Shown piece by piece: positions 23,801 through 35,686 of a DNA stretch of 64,000 nt. The first letter of the stretch is position 1, and the number at the start of each line of letters is the position of its first letter. The notes below the pieces were generated by a model. It searched no databases. It was not told the origin of the DNA and worked only from the letters and a program-made list of their open reading frames with translations. The translations under genes were made by a program, and so were the position numbers. Origin of the DNA: Knoxdaviesia capensis (taxonomy: Eukaryota; Ascomycota; Sordariomycetes; Microascales; Gondwanamycetaceae); assembly GCA_001510575.1 (NCBI GenBank), contig LNGK01000003.1, positions 130,883 through 194,882 on the forward strand, given 5' to 3'.

Positions 23801-26713
23801 TATGACCACGTTGTCGCCCGCTCCGTCGCCGTCCATCTCCTCACGTAGCGCACGCAACCGGTCCGACGGTCCCACATTGTCGCCCCATACACGGCCTTCC
23901 AGCTTGTACTGGGTCTTCTGCCGCTCGATCTGCATCTGCAGGCGGTCCATCAACCGCTCGCGGTCAAGGATTCCCTGCATATGCACCGGGTCGGTGACGC
24001 CAGTTGGCTGGCCACCAGCGGCAGCAGCACCCGCGGCACCACCCTTGGCGGCGTTCGACGCAGCCACGTCCTGGGCATCCCGGAGCATAAGGAACAGCTC
24101 ACGGGTTTCCAGTTCGTAGCGCTGAGCCTCGCGGGCGCGCGTGGTCTGCAGGTTCTCCAGGTCTGCCTTCAAAGCATCGGCTTGTCGGCGCTGGGCGTCG
24201 ATAAAGCGTGCTTGTTCGTCCAACTGGCGCTGCATCTTGGCCACAAGACCATCAGCACCCAGTTCAAGCCGGTCGCGCATCTCATCACGTTCAGCCATGG
24301 CAGCGTCGGCAATCTGCCGCGCTTCCAGCGCCTCATCCAGAGCCTGGCGTGCCTCCGAGTCAGTATGAAGCTTGTCGAGGAGGCTTTGCACAGTGAAGTT
24401 GAGGCTCTGTTTCAGGTCCATGTCGGGCAGCCGGCGGTCCATAGCCACGTAGCTGAGCATGGAATCAACTAGCTGGAACATGCGCAATCGCTCTTCACTA
24501 TCATTCTGGCGGATGAGTAGTAGGTGCTGTAGGGCTGATACGAAGTAGTCTTGCGACTTGGTTCCGTTAAGTCGTTGTTGGATAGCCTCGACAATCTGCA
24601 CAGGATCACTGAGGTCCTTGATGTCGCCGCCCACATCGTCCCTCACCGAGCTGTTGTCCCGCTCCATCATATCCTCATAGTCAATGGCTTCATTGGAGCG
24701 GAACCGTTCAATCTGCTTGTCGATGAGCTCGTACTGGAACGACTCCATCTTGGTGAGAATGCGCTTCAGGCCACTGGCAGTAAACTGGGCGCGGATGTGG
24801 ATGCGCAGCTGCAGATCGTTCTGCGGCTCGTCGACGAGCATGTTGACGAGAATCATTGTCGCGAGGGCGTATTCCATGAGCAGGTTCTCCATACCGACAC
24901 CGCCGCTACGGAGCTCGTCACTGGCGCCGACCAGACTGCCCATCTTGCCACGGCCGTCAAGGGTCACCTCAACGAGACGCATCCAGGAGTCGAAACGGCC
25001 ATTCTCGGATTGTTGCTGTTTGACATGGTCCATGGCCTGGATGACCTTGACGTGGCCCTGGCCATTGTCCCAGTGACACAAAAAGGTGAGGACCTCGCTG
25101 ACGAGTTTTCGGGTCGACAACCGGGGGGAAATCAGACAAGTGGCGAGAGCCACGATGATCTGTTGGTGGGTAAGCGCATCGTCGGCTCCAAACTTGTTGT
25201 TCATCAAGGCCTTGATGCACTTGATGATGTCGTACTCGCGGTCGAGGTTGCGGTCGCGGTTGGGGGCATCGAAAGCCGGGCCCTGGGCGGTTTTCCGGTT
25301 GATCTTAAGAAGCAGAGTAGTAAGGGCGACTTGACCCTGGCATTCGATGAAGCGCTTAACCCATCCAATCTGCTGGGTACGAAGATTGACCTCCAGACTG
25401 CCCATAAACTTGGAATCAAGCTTGTCCTCCATGACGCGGCGAACATACCATTCAGGAGTGCCTTCTTCTTCGGAGAAGGTGGTGATATCGGGGACGGCGT
25501 TGCCGTTACTAGCACTTGCCGAGTTGCCGTAATATTGACTGGGGCGGCCAGTTCGACGTTTCTGGTCGCCCTGGAGCTCGGTGAGACGATCTTGGTAGAT
25601 GAGGGTCCATTTCTTGTCGGCCGGGTAGGCGAGCAGCTGCCGTTTCGCGGCCTCGGGCATCTGATTCCAGTTGCGCTTCTGCATCAGGGCAAGGAACATT
25701 TGGTTGACAACCTCATCGCTTTCAGGACGGGGGAAGTTGAAGCCGCTGGTGTCATGAGGCAGCTTGGTGAGACGATTCGATTCGCGATGGTATGACGACG
25801 CCGACGAATACGAAGTTTGTGAAGAAGCACCACTCGGGAGGCCTAACTTGGATGAGCGGCTGGTCCAGATAGAATCATGAGAGCTAGGATTACCTGATAT
25901 CACACTGGATTGGTCGGACATGCGCCCTGACGAGACTACCGATGCAGTGTCGTAGTACCGCGAAGACGATGAGGATTGCGGCGGTGGTGGGGGTGGGGGA
26001 GGGAGCATCGAGCCCGAGGAGGATGGCCGGGGCCCGTAGGCAGACGAGACGGACGAAGGTGAAAGGATTGATGAAGCGGAGCTGGTGACGTTACCAACCG
26101 GGGTGATGGTGTTGGTGCTCATCTGACTCGCGCGCATGTTGCTGCCGGGGGCGCCGGGCCCCCATTGCTGCAACTGGGCCGAGCGGCCGGTGGTGGCCAT
26201 GGTGACGTTTCCGGGGCCATTTCCGGGGCGGAGGGCCGTCGACAGATGGCTCTGGTTAAAGTTTGCGGTCATCGGGGTCGAGGGATCGAACGAGGGATAC
26301 TGGTGGAAGTCGGACGAGACCATATTAATCTGGAAGGGAAGAGGATCTCGGCGGACGGAGGAAGAGGAGGGAGACGAAGACAGCGAAGACTCTGGGGGAG
26401 CAGGAAGATAGTCGACAGGAATAGGAGATCGGCTGCCGGCGGGAATAGCGTCGTAAGGGATGGTGGTGATGACACCGGCCATCATATTCAGGCCGGAATC
26501 GGGGGTTTCGGCGCGATCAATGGAGATGATCGACGAGTCTCTGTTATGGCGAGAGGCTCTAGAGGACGACGCTGATTCGTAGGGGGTGTTCGGTTCGGGA
26601 GGGAGGGACGAGTTTCGAGAGTAGTCATCGTAGCGCTTGTCCCTGTGCTTACTTCGGCTGAAGAAGGACGACTTGCCGGTGGAAGATTGTCGGGACTTGT
26701 CGGCTGAAGACAT
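20874..26713 (-). CDS. sepA: Diaphanous-related formin (SepA/Bni1)
   Basis: Formins nucleate and elongate unbranched actin filaments. In filamentous fungi the single SepA-type formin builds the contractile ring at septa and the tip actin array. Exons are 26713-22648 and 22570-20874, joined in phase (TAT G|GTAAGT to TATAG|AA), about 1920 residues. Layout: Ser-rich N-terminus; GBD/FH3 (about 330-770, with VVNQMFLALMQKRNW and TPEWYVRRVM); coiled coil (about 795-885); acidic patch; FH1 with at least six polyproline blocks (about 1137-1251); FH2 (about 1270-1690, starting KKLKALHWDKVD, with LGLILDIGNYMND); and a DAD motif MDSLMEKLR near 1725 followed by a basic RRRRAR run. GBD and DAD imply Rho-controlled autoinhibition. 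The ATG at 26713 has A at -3; the frame upstream only has a TTG. The C-terminal 100 residues are low complexity. Confidence 0.97.
22970..23300 (-). repeat. FH1 polyproline-coding, C-rich repeat tract
   Basis: On the coding strand this segment is CCN-repeat DNA encoding runs of up to 11 prolines separated by short GxxPG spacers (for example MPGAIPG, LPGAP). These are the profilin-binding sites of the formin FH1 domain. The complementary + strand is G-rich and could slip or form quadruplexes, so repeat number may vary between isolates. Confidence 0.85.
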
Positions 26714-29700
26714 GGTGTGAGAGAGGGAGGAGGAGGAGGAGGAGGCGTAAGAAGCCGGAAGGGGGGAGGACAGCAACTGTCAAACAGGCGCAAACAGGCA
26801 GAGAGTTAAAATGTGAGTATGTGTGTGGAGAGAGACGTCGAGACGAGACCGAAGGCTAGGCACACGCACACGACTGTTTGCGGTCTGGAACAGTCAACCC
26901 CGTCCTGTCACGGACAGCAAGCTGGCCTTTGGAATATGGCACTGGAGAAGGTTGTAGATCAGGGAAACGAAGATGAAACGAGGGCGGCGTTGATGGAGTC
27001 GGGGGGCTATCGTCGAGTGGTTAAAGGGGGGGTGTTTCTTGAGAGAGCCGATTTAATGAATATTAAGCCAGATAATTATGGACAAGAAAAGCAAAGAAAC
27101 AGAAAAAAAAAAACACAGTCAGACCGCCCAAAACGAAAGAGACGAGCCGAGGATTCACGAAAGAAAGCGGAATGTTCCAACAAAGCCGAGTTTGATGGTG
27201 ATTGACGTGAGAATGTGAGAGGATGAAAAAGATTCTGCGGGAATGGCCACAAGCTGGTACCCGCACAGTTTTTTTTGTCCCTTCTTTCTTCCCAAAGGAT
27301 CTCTCCTGGACATCCATGCAGTTTATTTGTTTGTATACTGTATGTGTACCGTACCGTGCCATAAACAGCTCGGCCTGGCCAGGGGGGGGTCCGTGTTTCG
27401 AGAAAGTCAACGGCGGTTTGTTCAACACTGTACGTACTCCATAGAATGACCACGATCTGGGAGGGAGATCAGAAATCTAGGGTCGTGAAGGAGAAGAGAA
27501 GTCACCGACAAGCAAAACGCAGATCGAAGGAAAGCCCGAAGAAAGAAAACGAGAGAGGGGTGGGCCAACACTCTGAGGAGGGAAAAAAAGGGGTATTGGG
27601 GGTATCAAAGTTTCGACGATCGAGCGACCGCGGTCAGCGGGCCAAAAGTGGGTGGTGTGTCAGGGCGTATTTTGTGCATTAGAAGTGCGTGTCTGAGCAT
27701 TAAAGAGGTCGTTGACGCATCAGGGAAGATCTTGGAAGAAGCAGAACGAGGTGCTTAACAACGGAGGCAAAAAAAAAAAAATAGAAAAAATAAATGAAGC
27801 TGAACCTTTGCAATCTTCGTGATGCTTTTTTATGTGAGTTGATGACTGAGAAAATGTATGTCAGCAGGAAAGTAAACAAAGATAGAAGGCGCGGTGGGAA
27901 ATACGTGGGGAGATTTAGCATAAGATACTGCCGGCTGGAAAAGTGTGTGCACATTTGTGAGCCACACTTGTTTGCAGCTGGAAGAGAGATTCGCCAAGTG
28001 CCAGAATATGCAGGTACAGATTAGGGGTTTGTTTAGGAGACTTGTTATAGGGTTGACCGTGCGTGCTGTAGCAGTTGCGTTAGTAGGGAATCAGTGCTGA
28101 AGACTGCAAGCTTTAGGGGAGATGTCTCCAGCGCTTAGGCCTTCTCGGGCCTAAGTCCACATACGGGGAAACGTCAACCCTTAGCCGTTTGTACTATCAC
28201 CAGGTATTGCGCTTGTGTGATATCTATCCATGTGCCCAAATTCTCGTTTCAGGTCAATGATACCACGATCGACGCTTCTCGATACTTCTCAAAGGCGAAG
28301 AAGGCAGGCTCTCTGCATATCTATCTATACAGTACTCACACAGGTCGCATTACTTATATCAACAGATTCATTTAGGCTAGTCCGCCACCGATTCATTCAT
28401 GTATAATACCGGCGCTTATTGATGGCCGACTTGGAAGAACAACGACATTCAACCCAGTCTTGGCTCCACACCCCCCCTTTTTCGTTTCTTTCCAAATGGG
28501 TGCCTTTTCCTATTCTGGTGTCCTGTAATGTGTTGAAGACGCTAATGTATGCAACATTGGTGGCCATGTGTTTGGTATGGGTGGGAGGGATCAACACCAC
28601 ATTGGACAAGCCTCAAATAGAACTACACATATGTCTATTTCCAAACCAGTCTGAGCCCTATCAGTCTCACCTCACCGTTTGCCTTTGTGCAACACCGATA
28701 TTTCACTCACTGCCACCGGAGCCAAGAGATTTGTCTCCGACAGCGAATGATAATCCAGCCCCAAAAGCTGCCCGACAAACATTGTATGCACACCATCAAC
28801 GAACAAATTAACAAGCCTCGTCTGGGGATGTGCGTTCTCCCTCTGGCTCGCAGTGGAGACTAGAAAATAATGGTACTGAAATAATAAAGTCTAGAGGAGA
28901 TAATACGAGAAAAAGAAAATTGAAGTGTTGCATTTTGTGACTTCTCCATTTCTTCCCTCCCCCGGTTCCAAGCGAAATGCCCGTGATATTACTCCTCCAT
29001 ATCCGAAGTGTACACATATACGGCAAGCCGGCAGTCTGCTTGTGTGGGTAGCCGTATGGCGAACTTGTATTATACTCCCCTGTCTTTTTTTTTTTGTGTT
29101 TGTCCCGGGCTTCTCGTCGTCTGTCCCGTTTGGGTACCATCCACAGTTATGAGGTGGAGCGCGTCGTTTGGTCCCACCTTTTTTGAGCTTCTGACCCTAA
29201 CCCTTAGACCGAGCCCTTATCCCCGATTTACATCGACTTGATGGGAAGATGAAGTTGCCTACATCAGTGTTTTTTTCTGATTTATGTGATGCGGTGGCTG
29301 TAATGTTATCGTAATATAAAAAGACACAATTTAATCTGCCGCTAGCACTTCGCTCCCGAGCTATGGAGTTCTACGAAAGCACCGGATCGGGGATCCACTC
29401 GGCCTAGGCGGGTTCGGTCGGCTCCGGGAAGAATCTTTGTTCGGGAAAAGTGGTCCCCAGACTCAGCTCTGAGAACTACACACAGCCGGCCAACTTTGAG
29501 AAGTAATTCTTAGATGTGGAAGAGAGCCTGTGACGCCGTTTTTTAGAACGCATGCGGTGCTGTTTTTCTTTTTCTTCTCCATCAATTCTATTGTTAGCAC
29601 CCACACCCACCGCAGCCCACTCAGAGCTAATGGTACTATCTTTTGGAGCAGCTCTAATCAACAAGTCATGTCTACTTTCCTACTTCAGAGAGCCGGATGG

Positions 29701-29909
29701 TATCCAATCAGTCTCGTCGAAGTGAGAGAATAGGGCTGTTTGTTGAGGCGGGGACAGTTTTATCAGTATCAAGCCTCATCCTATAGTCACCCGCTTTGGG
29801 CTCCAACTTCAACTACATGATGTTACCCCAGCTTTTCACTTTTCCAAACAAAGTCAATCTCAAAGGTTGTTTATGAGTTCTATAACAAAAAAAACAGAAC
29901 TTTCCCTGG
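26714..29909. other. Intergenic, sepA promoter and flank of pseudogene
   Basis: The first kilobase is the sepA upstream region, with GGAGGA-rich sequence just before the start. A perfect 8-bp inverted repeat (CTTAGGCC / GGCCTAAG, 6-base loop) is at 28134-28155. A telomere-like CCCTAACCCT occurs at 29195-29204. Small frames (for example 28419-28811) have no recognisable features. The Walker A part expected upstream of the STAND pseudogene is not found here. Confidence 0.5.
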
Positions 29910-32690
29910 CGCCGATTGTTCGACCGGGTGCTGTGGATTTCATTCCGACGACTGGAGCCCTGGAATGGCCCTTTCAACCCCGCCGAACTCAACAAGCGTG
30001 TTCTGTTCGGAAGATGAAAGAACGATGAAGAACGCGAGAGCTTTACCCAGGAACTGTGCCAGGCCGTGACGTCCGGTCAGATCCTGTTCATCTTTGATGG
30101 TTTCGACCATCTTCCCGGGGAGTGGATGCGAGATGACGGCGGCCAAAAGTCCGCGTTTCAAGCCGAACTCTTGAGCCAGCAGAACATCATTATCACGATC
30201 CGCCCCCAGGCCGTCCTTCCTGGGTCGATCCGAAACACCATCAATGTTGAGCTGGAGACAACTGGGTTCAAGATTGTTGACGTTTCGGACTACATTAGGC
30301 AAGTGGCAAAGGTACCCGCCGGTGAGATACAGAATTTGTCAGTCGCACATGAGATACTTCTGATTTCGCTACGATTCCGACTTTGCTCGACGCCATATGC
30401 TATACCTGGGAGGAAGAGGCAACTGCAGTGAACTTAGATTCCACGACAACCCTGACCGATGTCTATCGATGGGTTGAACTGAAAATATGGGAAAAGGATG
30501 ACCTGCGTTGGCACTCTCATTGAATCAGGTATCCAAAGTGTGGAATACGGAGACCTAGAAGTACAGAGGCAGTCCATTTACAAGCTTCAAGATCAAAAAG
30601 CCTTCCAGAAGAGGCTCTTCAATTTCTTGCTGAGTATCTAGACAACCCAACGCCGTCGGTAGGAAGGGCAGCAATAAACGTGCTCCGATGGCGAGGCCTT
30701 CCTCGTGAGATTCTTGAGGTCATTGTCGGACGGCTCAACGTTGAGGCTCTATACATCCACGTAATGACAGTTGATATACTTCGGAGGAGAAGATCTCTTC
30801 CAGATATAGCCCATAAATCATTTGCTGAATGGCTTGATGAACAAAGCTCGGACGTTCGAATGGAGACCACTCACTTCCTCCAAGGACAAGACTCTGTCAG
30901 GAGTGCAAGCGTTCAATTGATTATTGAGCGGCTGGGCGATGAAGACATGGCGGCGCAGAGCGGAGCCATTTGCGTACTCCAGGAAGAGGAAGGTGTTCCG
31001 GATTCTATTCTGCAATCATTGCGTAAGCGAGTTGGAAACAGCAACCCTTGTCGTATGCCAAAACCGGGAATTTCGAAGTTCTTTGCAGATGTGGACGACC
31101 TCGGTGAGTATATGGGACTGGAAGCGCCGCGGCATTCAGGTTATGTATTTGAAGGCTTCGGCCACCACAATACTCCGGCAAGGGAGTCTGCCTTCGCAAC
31201 TTGGTAGTCTACAAGAGTCCCACAACTGGCTTATGGACGCAGCACGCCGACTGCCCCCTCAGATGCAGCCATTCAATCAACCATCGAGTGTCTATATAGA
31301 CAGGAGCCGATTTTACAACGGGAAGTGATATCTTGATGGAATCATGGACTCCCTTTTGATTGCGGCTCTTGGAATGAGACCTAACTAGTCTAGGGAGGAA
31401 TATGCGTCTACAGAAAAGAGATACTCAGATACTCGAGAGATATTGGTTCTCGCGCTCTAGAGATACAAAGTTCTTCAATGTGTGTCTTGAATTGATTATT
31501 GGTCTTGCCGACGAAGGCCTAGGTACCCGAGAGGAACTGATTGATATCCTACACTATATGAAGACAAAAACCCTTCAAGACTTGGCTCTCTACCCTATCT
31601 GAACGGACGGAGTTGGCACCATTTCAGAAGTTGACGCGTCCTTAAGACTTCAAGGCCAGCGAGCGCTCTTAGATCTGGCTCTCCAATCATTCCTGAACAG
31701 GCTTGATAACGAAAACTGGGGTTTACCAAAGATGGGGATTTAGCACGGCGATCTTCTTGAAACAGCTCTTCAATTAGTTGCGCAACGATTAATGACGATG
31801 ACCCGCTTGTGCGACAGGCAGCATTGTCCATCATCGAGAAGCAGCAAGCTCCTACGCAGTCTCTGCGTACAGTAATCATCGAGCGACTGGACGGCCAAGA
31901 CGCAACAGCTCGAAATTCTGCTATCGATATCCTTCCCCGAGAAAAGCTAGTGTCACCTGCCGCAATGAACGGCATACTCCAGCGACTCAATGTGGAAAAC
32001 TCGAATTTTCAAGAGAACATGAGTCATATCGCTAACAAATCTGAGAGTGTCCCAGAAGCTGTTGCCTTACGGATGGTTTCGTTAGTTAGCTACCCAGAAC
32101 AAACAGATCGTGTTGAAGAGGGTCCCACCGAACGAGCTTATTTCCAGGGCAAGCTATATGTGGAGAGGGAGGCGACTATTGATGAGAGACCAACCCCCCA
32201 CCAGGGTGATGGTGTTCTATTAGAATCTCAGATTCTCAGGCACAACCCTTAAACGTGTTTGTAAATGGCTTGGTGACTAAGACCCAGATATGGTGAGAGT
32301 AGCGATGCAGATATTGAAGAATAGAAGGGCCGATGAAAGCGGCTACTGTTCCTGCACTCGCGAACCTGCTCAACAACAGAGATCGTGAGGTATGTCTGGA
32401 GGCTGTCGAAACCTTTGGGCTATTTTTCGATCCTTCCGGAGATCTCTAGGAGGCTCGATATTGTCGGCGGTACTCTTGACTCAATCATCACCTTCTTGAA
32501 TAAAAGGTTCCCAGAAACGGGGGATTGTGCAGCAGTCTCTCCAGCGTCTCTCCGATCGATCCTAGAGACGCTATTTCATGAGAACATCAGCGCCAACACT
32601 CGCCTGGCGATTGCCCGACTTTTTCTTGAGCAATCGTCTCTTCCTACTAGTATCATCATGTCATTTGCTGGCGAACTGTACACATTCCTC
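29910..32690 (+). pseudogene. Decayed NACHT-HEAT STAND NTPase gene
   Basis: This is a broken relative of fungal NACHT proteins with HEAT-like repeats. The opening piece (FDRVLWISFRRLE) resembles the start of a NACHT core. ILFIFDGFDHLP is a Walker B block and NIIITIRPQA the sensor strand, then IPTLLDAICYTW matches the downstream helix. From about 30600 repeats of roughly 30-35 residues carry LP-(E/R/D)-x-(I/A)-L cores: SLPEEALQFLAEYL, GLPREILEVIVGRL, SLPDIAHKSFAEWL and others up to SLPTSIIMSFAGEL near 32660. Lesions: TGA at 30015-30017, a frameshift between about 30335 and 30374, TGA at 30521-30523 and later stops. The P-loop and 5' end are missing. It was probably once a receptor like the one at 1051-6154, but with HEAT rather than WD40 sensors. 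Confidence 0.82.
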
Positions 32691-33940
32691 CATCTTCTCT
32701 TCTCTGGGTCGAATATGCTTCTTTTTTGGATGTCTTCCCGCCTTGGGTCGTCCATTCTGGAACTGCTGCGGGGGGTATCAGAATATATAAATATATATAT
32801 ATCTCCAAGATATCTATGAAGGATGGTGTGATTGGTCAGGGACTTATATGACGCAGGTAATTCATACAAGATCTATAGCTACTATAGGTGGAGCGGATGT
32901 CTCTAAGCTTTAGCTCCTATTTCTAACCCCACGGATGATATACAACCTCAAAGTAGTGGTGACTGTGCCGGTGAAGAACGTGGCTGAAGTGCGACAGTGC
33001 CGGAGAGCAGTGCCGAAATTGTCTTTGAGGGAGCAGTAAAATTAGAACCACAATATATTTCCAGTCACACATGATGTACTCGTATCTTCGAGGGGTTCCC
33101 ATTAAATTTGCACAGAAGATAATACATATAGCTCCGAAAGTGCTTTGAATGTAATCCACACATTCTACAAAAAGCGAATTACTTGGAATCTTGGGGTTCG
33201 TGATATCTAACCAGTCAGTATCTAGAGTCTAGCCACATACACGAACTGAATCATCTTAAAGCTCTAGAACGTGCCTATCGAACAGCAGAGAAATCAATGA
33301 GTGAGCTAGAGAGAAATAGAAACAGACGTTGAAGTGACAGAGGACAGTGACCATTTCACTTACACCATGCAGTCCATACAACCCTAACATACCCTAAAAC
33401 TAACCCTAGCTTCACTCCAGAACCCTAAGAGCACAAAGCCCGTATCACATAAGCACCACCAAACGCGCGTCGACCTTTTTTCCGCATCGTGGCTGTTTGC
33501 AAGTCCCGTTCTTGGCTAGCTTTGGAGTTTCAATATCGGCCGGCGACCCTGCTTTTGTCTCAACTGTTTTGACTTTGTCCATTTTCCCAATCGTTGCATA
33601 TCTTCTTGTCTTGCGTGCTATTCATGATCTTAGCCCTCCGTCCACACATCCGCTTGCTAACTGCTCCTGCTCCACACTATACCTGACCGCAACCTGTTTC
33701 CTGGAGATCCTCTGCGCCGGGCGGTTCCTCCGAGACCCACGGCATCTAACAGGTGTGGTTTGGAAGTGTTTCTCAAGTTCTTGTTTCTTCCGGTACTGCT
33801 AGAGAGTAACCCCTATTATCTTGTGGTTCTGGTTCTCGAAATCCTCGGGCCCTCGCTTTGAGCCTCCAGCTCCTCCGTTACGAACAGCCCACCACACCCA
33901 AGACTACAGTTTTTGCGCTGTAGCCTCGACCTCCTCCGCC
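32691..33940. promoter_or_regulatory. Intergenic with telobox cluster
   Basis: AT-rich sequence including an (AT)n run at 32784-32803 follows the pseudogene. A cluster of telomere-like motifs (AACCCTAA at 33380-33387, a TACCCTAAAA, AACCCTAG at 33402-33409, AACCCTAA at 33421-33428) lies about 510-560 bp upstream of the small membrane-protein gene. A CT-rich stretch leads to its ATG. A 101-codon frame at 33497-33802 looks like leader sequence. Confidence 0.5.
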
Positions 33941-34552
33941 ATGGGTTCCCAAATATCAGCAATCAAGGTGCGACACTCTAGTAGCCACTTCCCGTCGGTG
34001 GCCAGATTGCCCACTCATATCCCATCCCCTGCTGACCCAACGCCTTCTTCATCCAGATCCTCATCGTCCCCGCAGCGATCTCCCTCGTCATCTACCTCGC
34101 CAGCATCTTCGTGATCCTGCCGTTCTGGCGCCACTACCGCTCGCGCTACAGCCAGTACCTGCCGCTCGACGCCATCTCGACACAGACGGTGTCGCTGCGC
34201 TACCGCATCCAGCACGGCCTGGCCCGGCTGGTGCAGTTCGTGATCTTCCGCCGCGGGCGCAATCGCGAGGTGGTCACGGCCGACGGCGCGGGCGATAGCG
34301 GGCCCGGCGCTGCCGGCGAGGAGCTGGGCGATGTGGATGGCCGGCCGTCGTGGCGGAGCGGGCACTCGCGCTCTCGGTCGAGTGATGGGCCGCGATTGAG
34401 CAGAGAGTACGTGTTGGCCTCCCCGGTATCTGTTGATGCACTTTGGATGTGTGTATCTGTTTGGCTAACCATATGTGCTCTTCAATAGCATCGAGGAAGG
34501 ATTTATGAGTGATAGCGATAGCGATGACGACTCACACCCCCCGCGGCGATGA
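33941..34552 (+). CDS. Small conserved single-pass membrane protein
   Basis: This is a fungal protein of unknown function with about 146 residues. Exons are 33941-33967, 34057-34406 and 34489-34552, joined in phase (AAG|GTGCGA, GA|GTACGT). The 9-residue first exon MGSQISAIK leads into a hydrophobic span ILIVPAAISLVIYLASIFV, followed directly by LPFWRHYRSRYSQYLPL. This gives a short extracytoplasmic or luminal N-terminus, one transmembrane helix and a basic cytosolic side by the positive-inside rule. The C-terminal half is Arg/Ser/Gly-rich and ends in an acidic DSDSDDD patch. The pattern matches conserved hypothetical proteins I recall from other Eurotiales, but no function is known. An alternative is a signal anchor. 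Confidence 0.8.
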
Positions 34553-35686
34553 GCCGGTCCTGTCTCCACCCATATCGCGGGCTTTGGAAGCGATTTACCT
34601 CGACATCTCAACTTTTTTTCTTGGAGGGTTCTTGATTTTATTTATGCGGGCGTCTGAATATGTCACTTTGCATGTGTTCTTTGCTTTTCGGGGTTACAAG
34701 ATAGGGATGTTCTTTTTGGTATTGCAGGCGTTTTTTTCACGCTTCACATTTCACATTCTGAATCTGGGGTGGTAGACGAACGAAGGAGCTGTATTTTTAC
34801 TGTACTGACCGACTCGATTTGTCGTTTCATTTCTTTGTGCCGATCTTCTTGTGTGCTGGTTTTGGTGTTGTGCTCTGGCTTTCGCGATGTGTGGAATAGT
34901 GGTGTCGGGCGATCACCATGATCGGAGATTGACCGGCCTCCTTCGATATCACGCAGCCTCCGAGTGTTGCGCGATGCCAAGCTCTTTATATTGCTTCTCG
35001 ATCTGGGTGTTTGTCCCTGGTGCTTAATCCACCTCATCAGCATCTTCGATTTCACCAGAGCGGCGGCTATAATGAAGCCCAGGCTGAATTGCACTTCCTA
35101 CCAAACCGATATTACGGCCGGATCCCGCTTTCCTGAGTGTATCTTGACAGAAGCCTCAACACTCCAGAGTATCGTTCTTTGCAGAATTCACACCGAATTC
35201 CCTTTCTAGTGTCCACTGGCAGCTCTCAGATATTCTCTGTTGAAGGCTTCCGAGTTCGGGGCAAGGACATGTGTGCGCTCACCGTCGGCCTATACTTGGC
35301 CAGAGGATGCATTTCAGGAACACACTCTATTTGGTTCCTGAAAACCCTCCTTATTTTCCGCTGGAAAGGCACCTTACCGCCTGCGCGATATCATCCGGTG
35401 CCGAGATGGCTTGTTATATTCCGGTAATATCGGCACGACACCACCATAAACAAGTCCTCAGCTGTGCCAGCTGACGGTCTTTTGCTCTATAAGTACCTCC
35501 ATGGCCAGTTGTTTCTGCACATTCCTGCCCCGGTAATTCTTCCGGACCTTCTGCTGGGACTTTCTCCTGCAGTCTCTCAAACACTACTCAACCAACTCGC
35601 CGAAGATCAACAAGTGTACCTCGGACTCAACTCCGGTCGTCGCAACACTGGTTCCCCATACCGTCCAAGCACGAAGATTGCCCACC
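34553..35686. other. Intergenic, promoter of the SMP-30-like gene
   Basis: This holds the 3' flank of the membrane-protein gene and the upstream region of the secreted propeller gene. A TATA-like TATAAG at 35488-35493 lies about 200 bp before the ATG, and a CT-rich stretch follows it. No other gene is supported. Confidence 0.5.

Noticed and set aside
20600..24472. Long + strand and alternative minus frames over the formin gene
   Set aside because: Gly/Arg-rich mirrors of proline-rich and acidic coding sequence; the formin frame carries GBD, FH1, FH2 and DAD.
28419..28811. 130-codon frame with a hydrophobic segment
   Set aside because: One weak hydrophobic stretch, low-complexity tail and no splice or promoter support.
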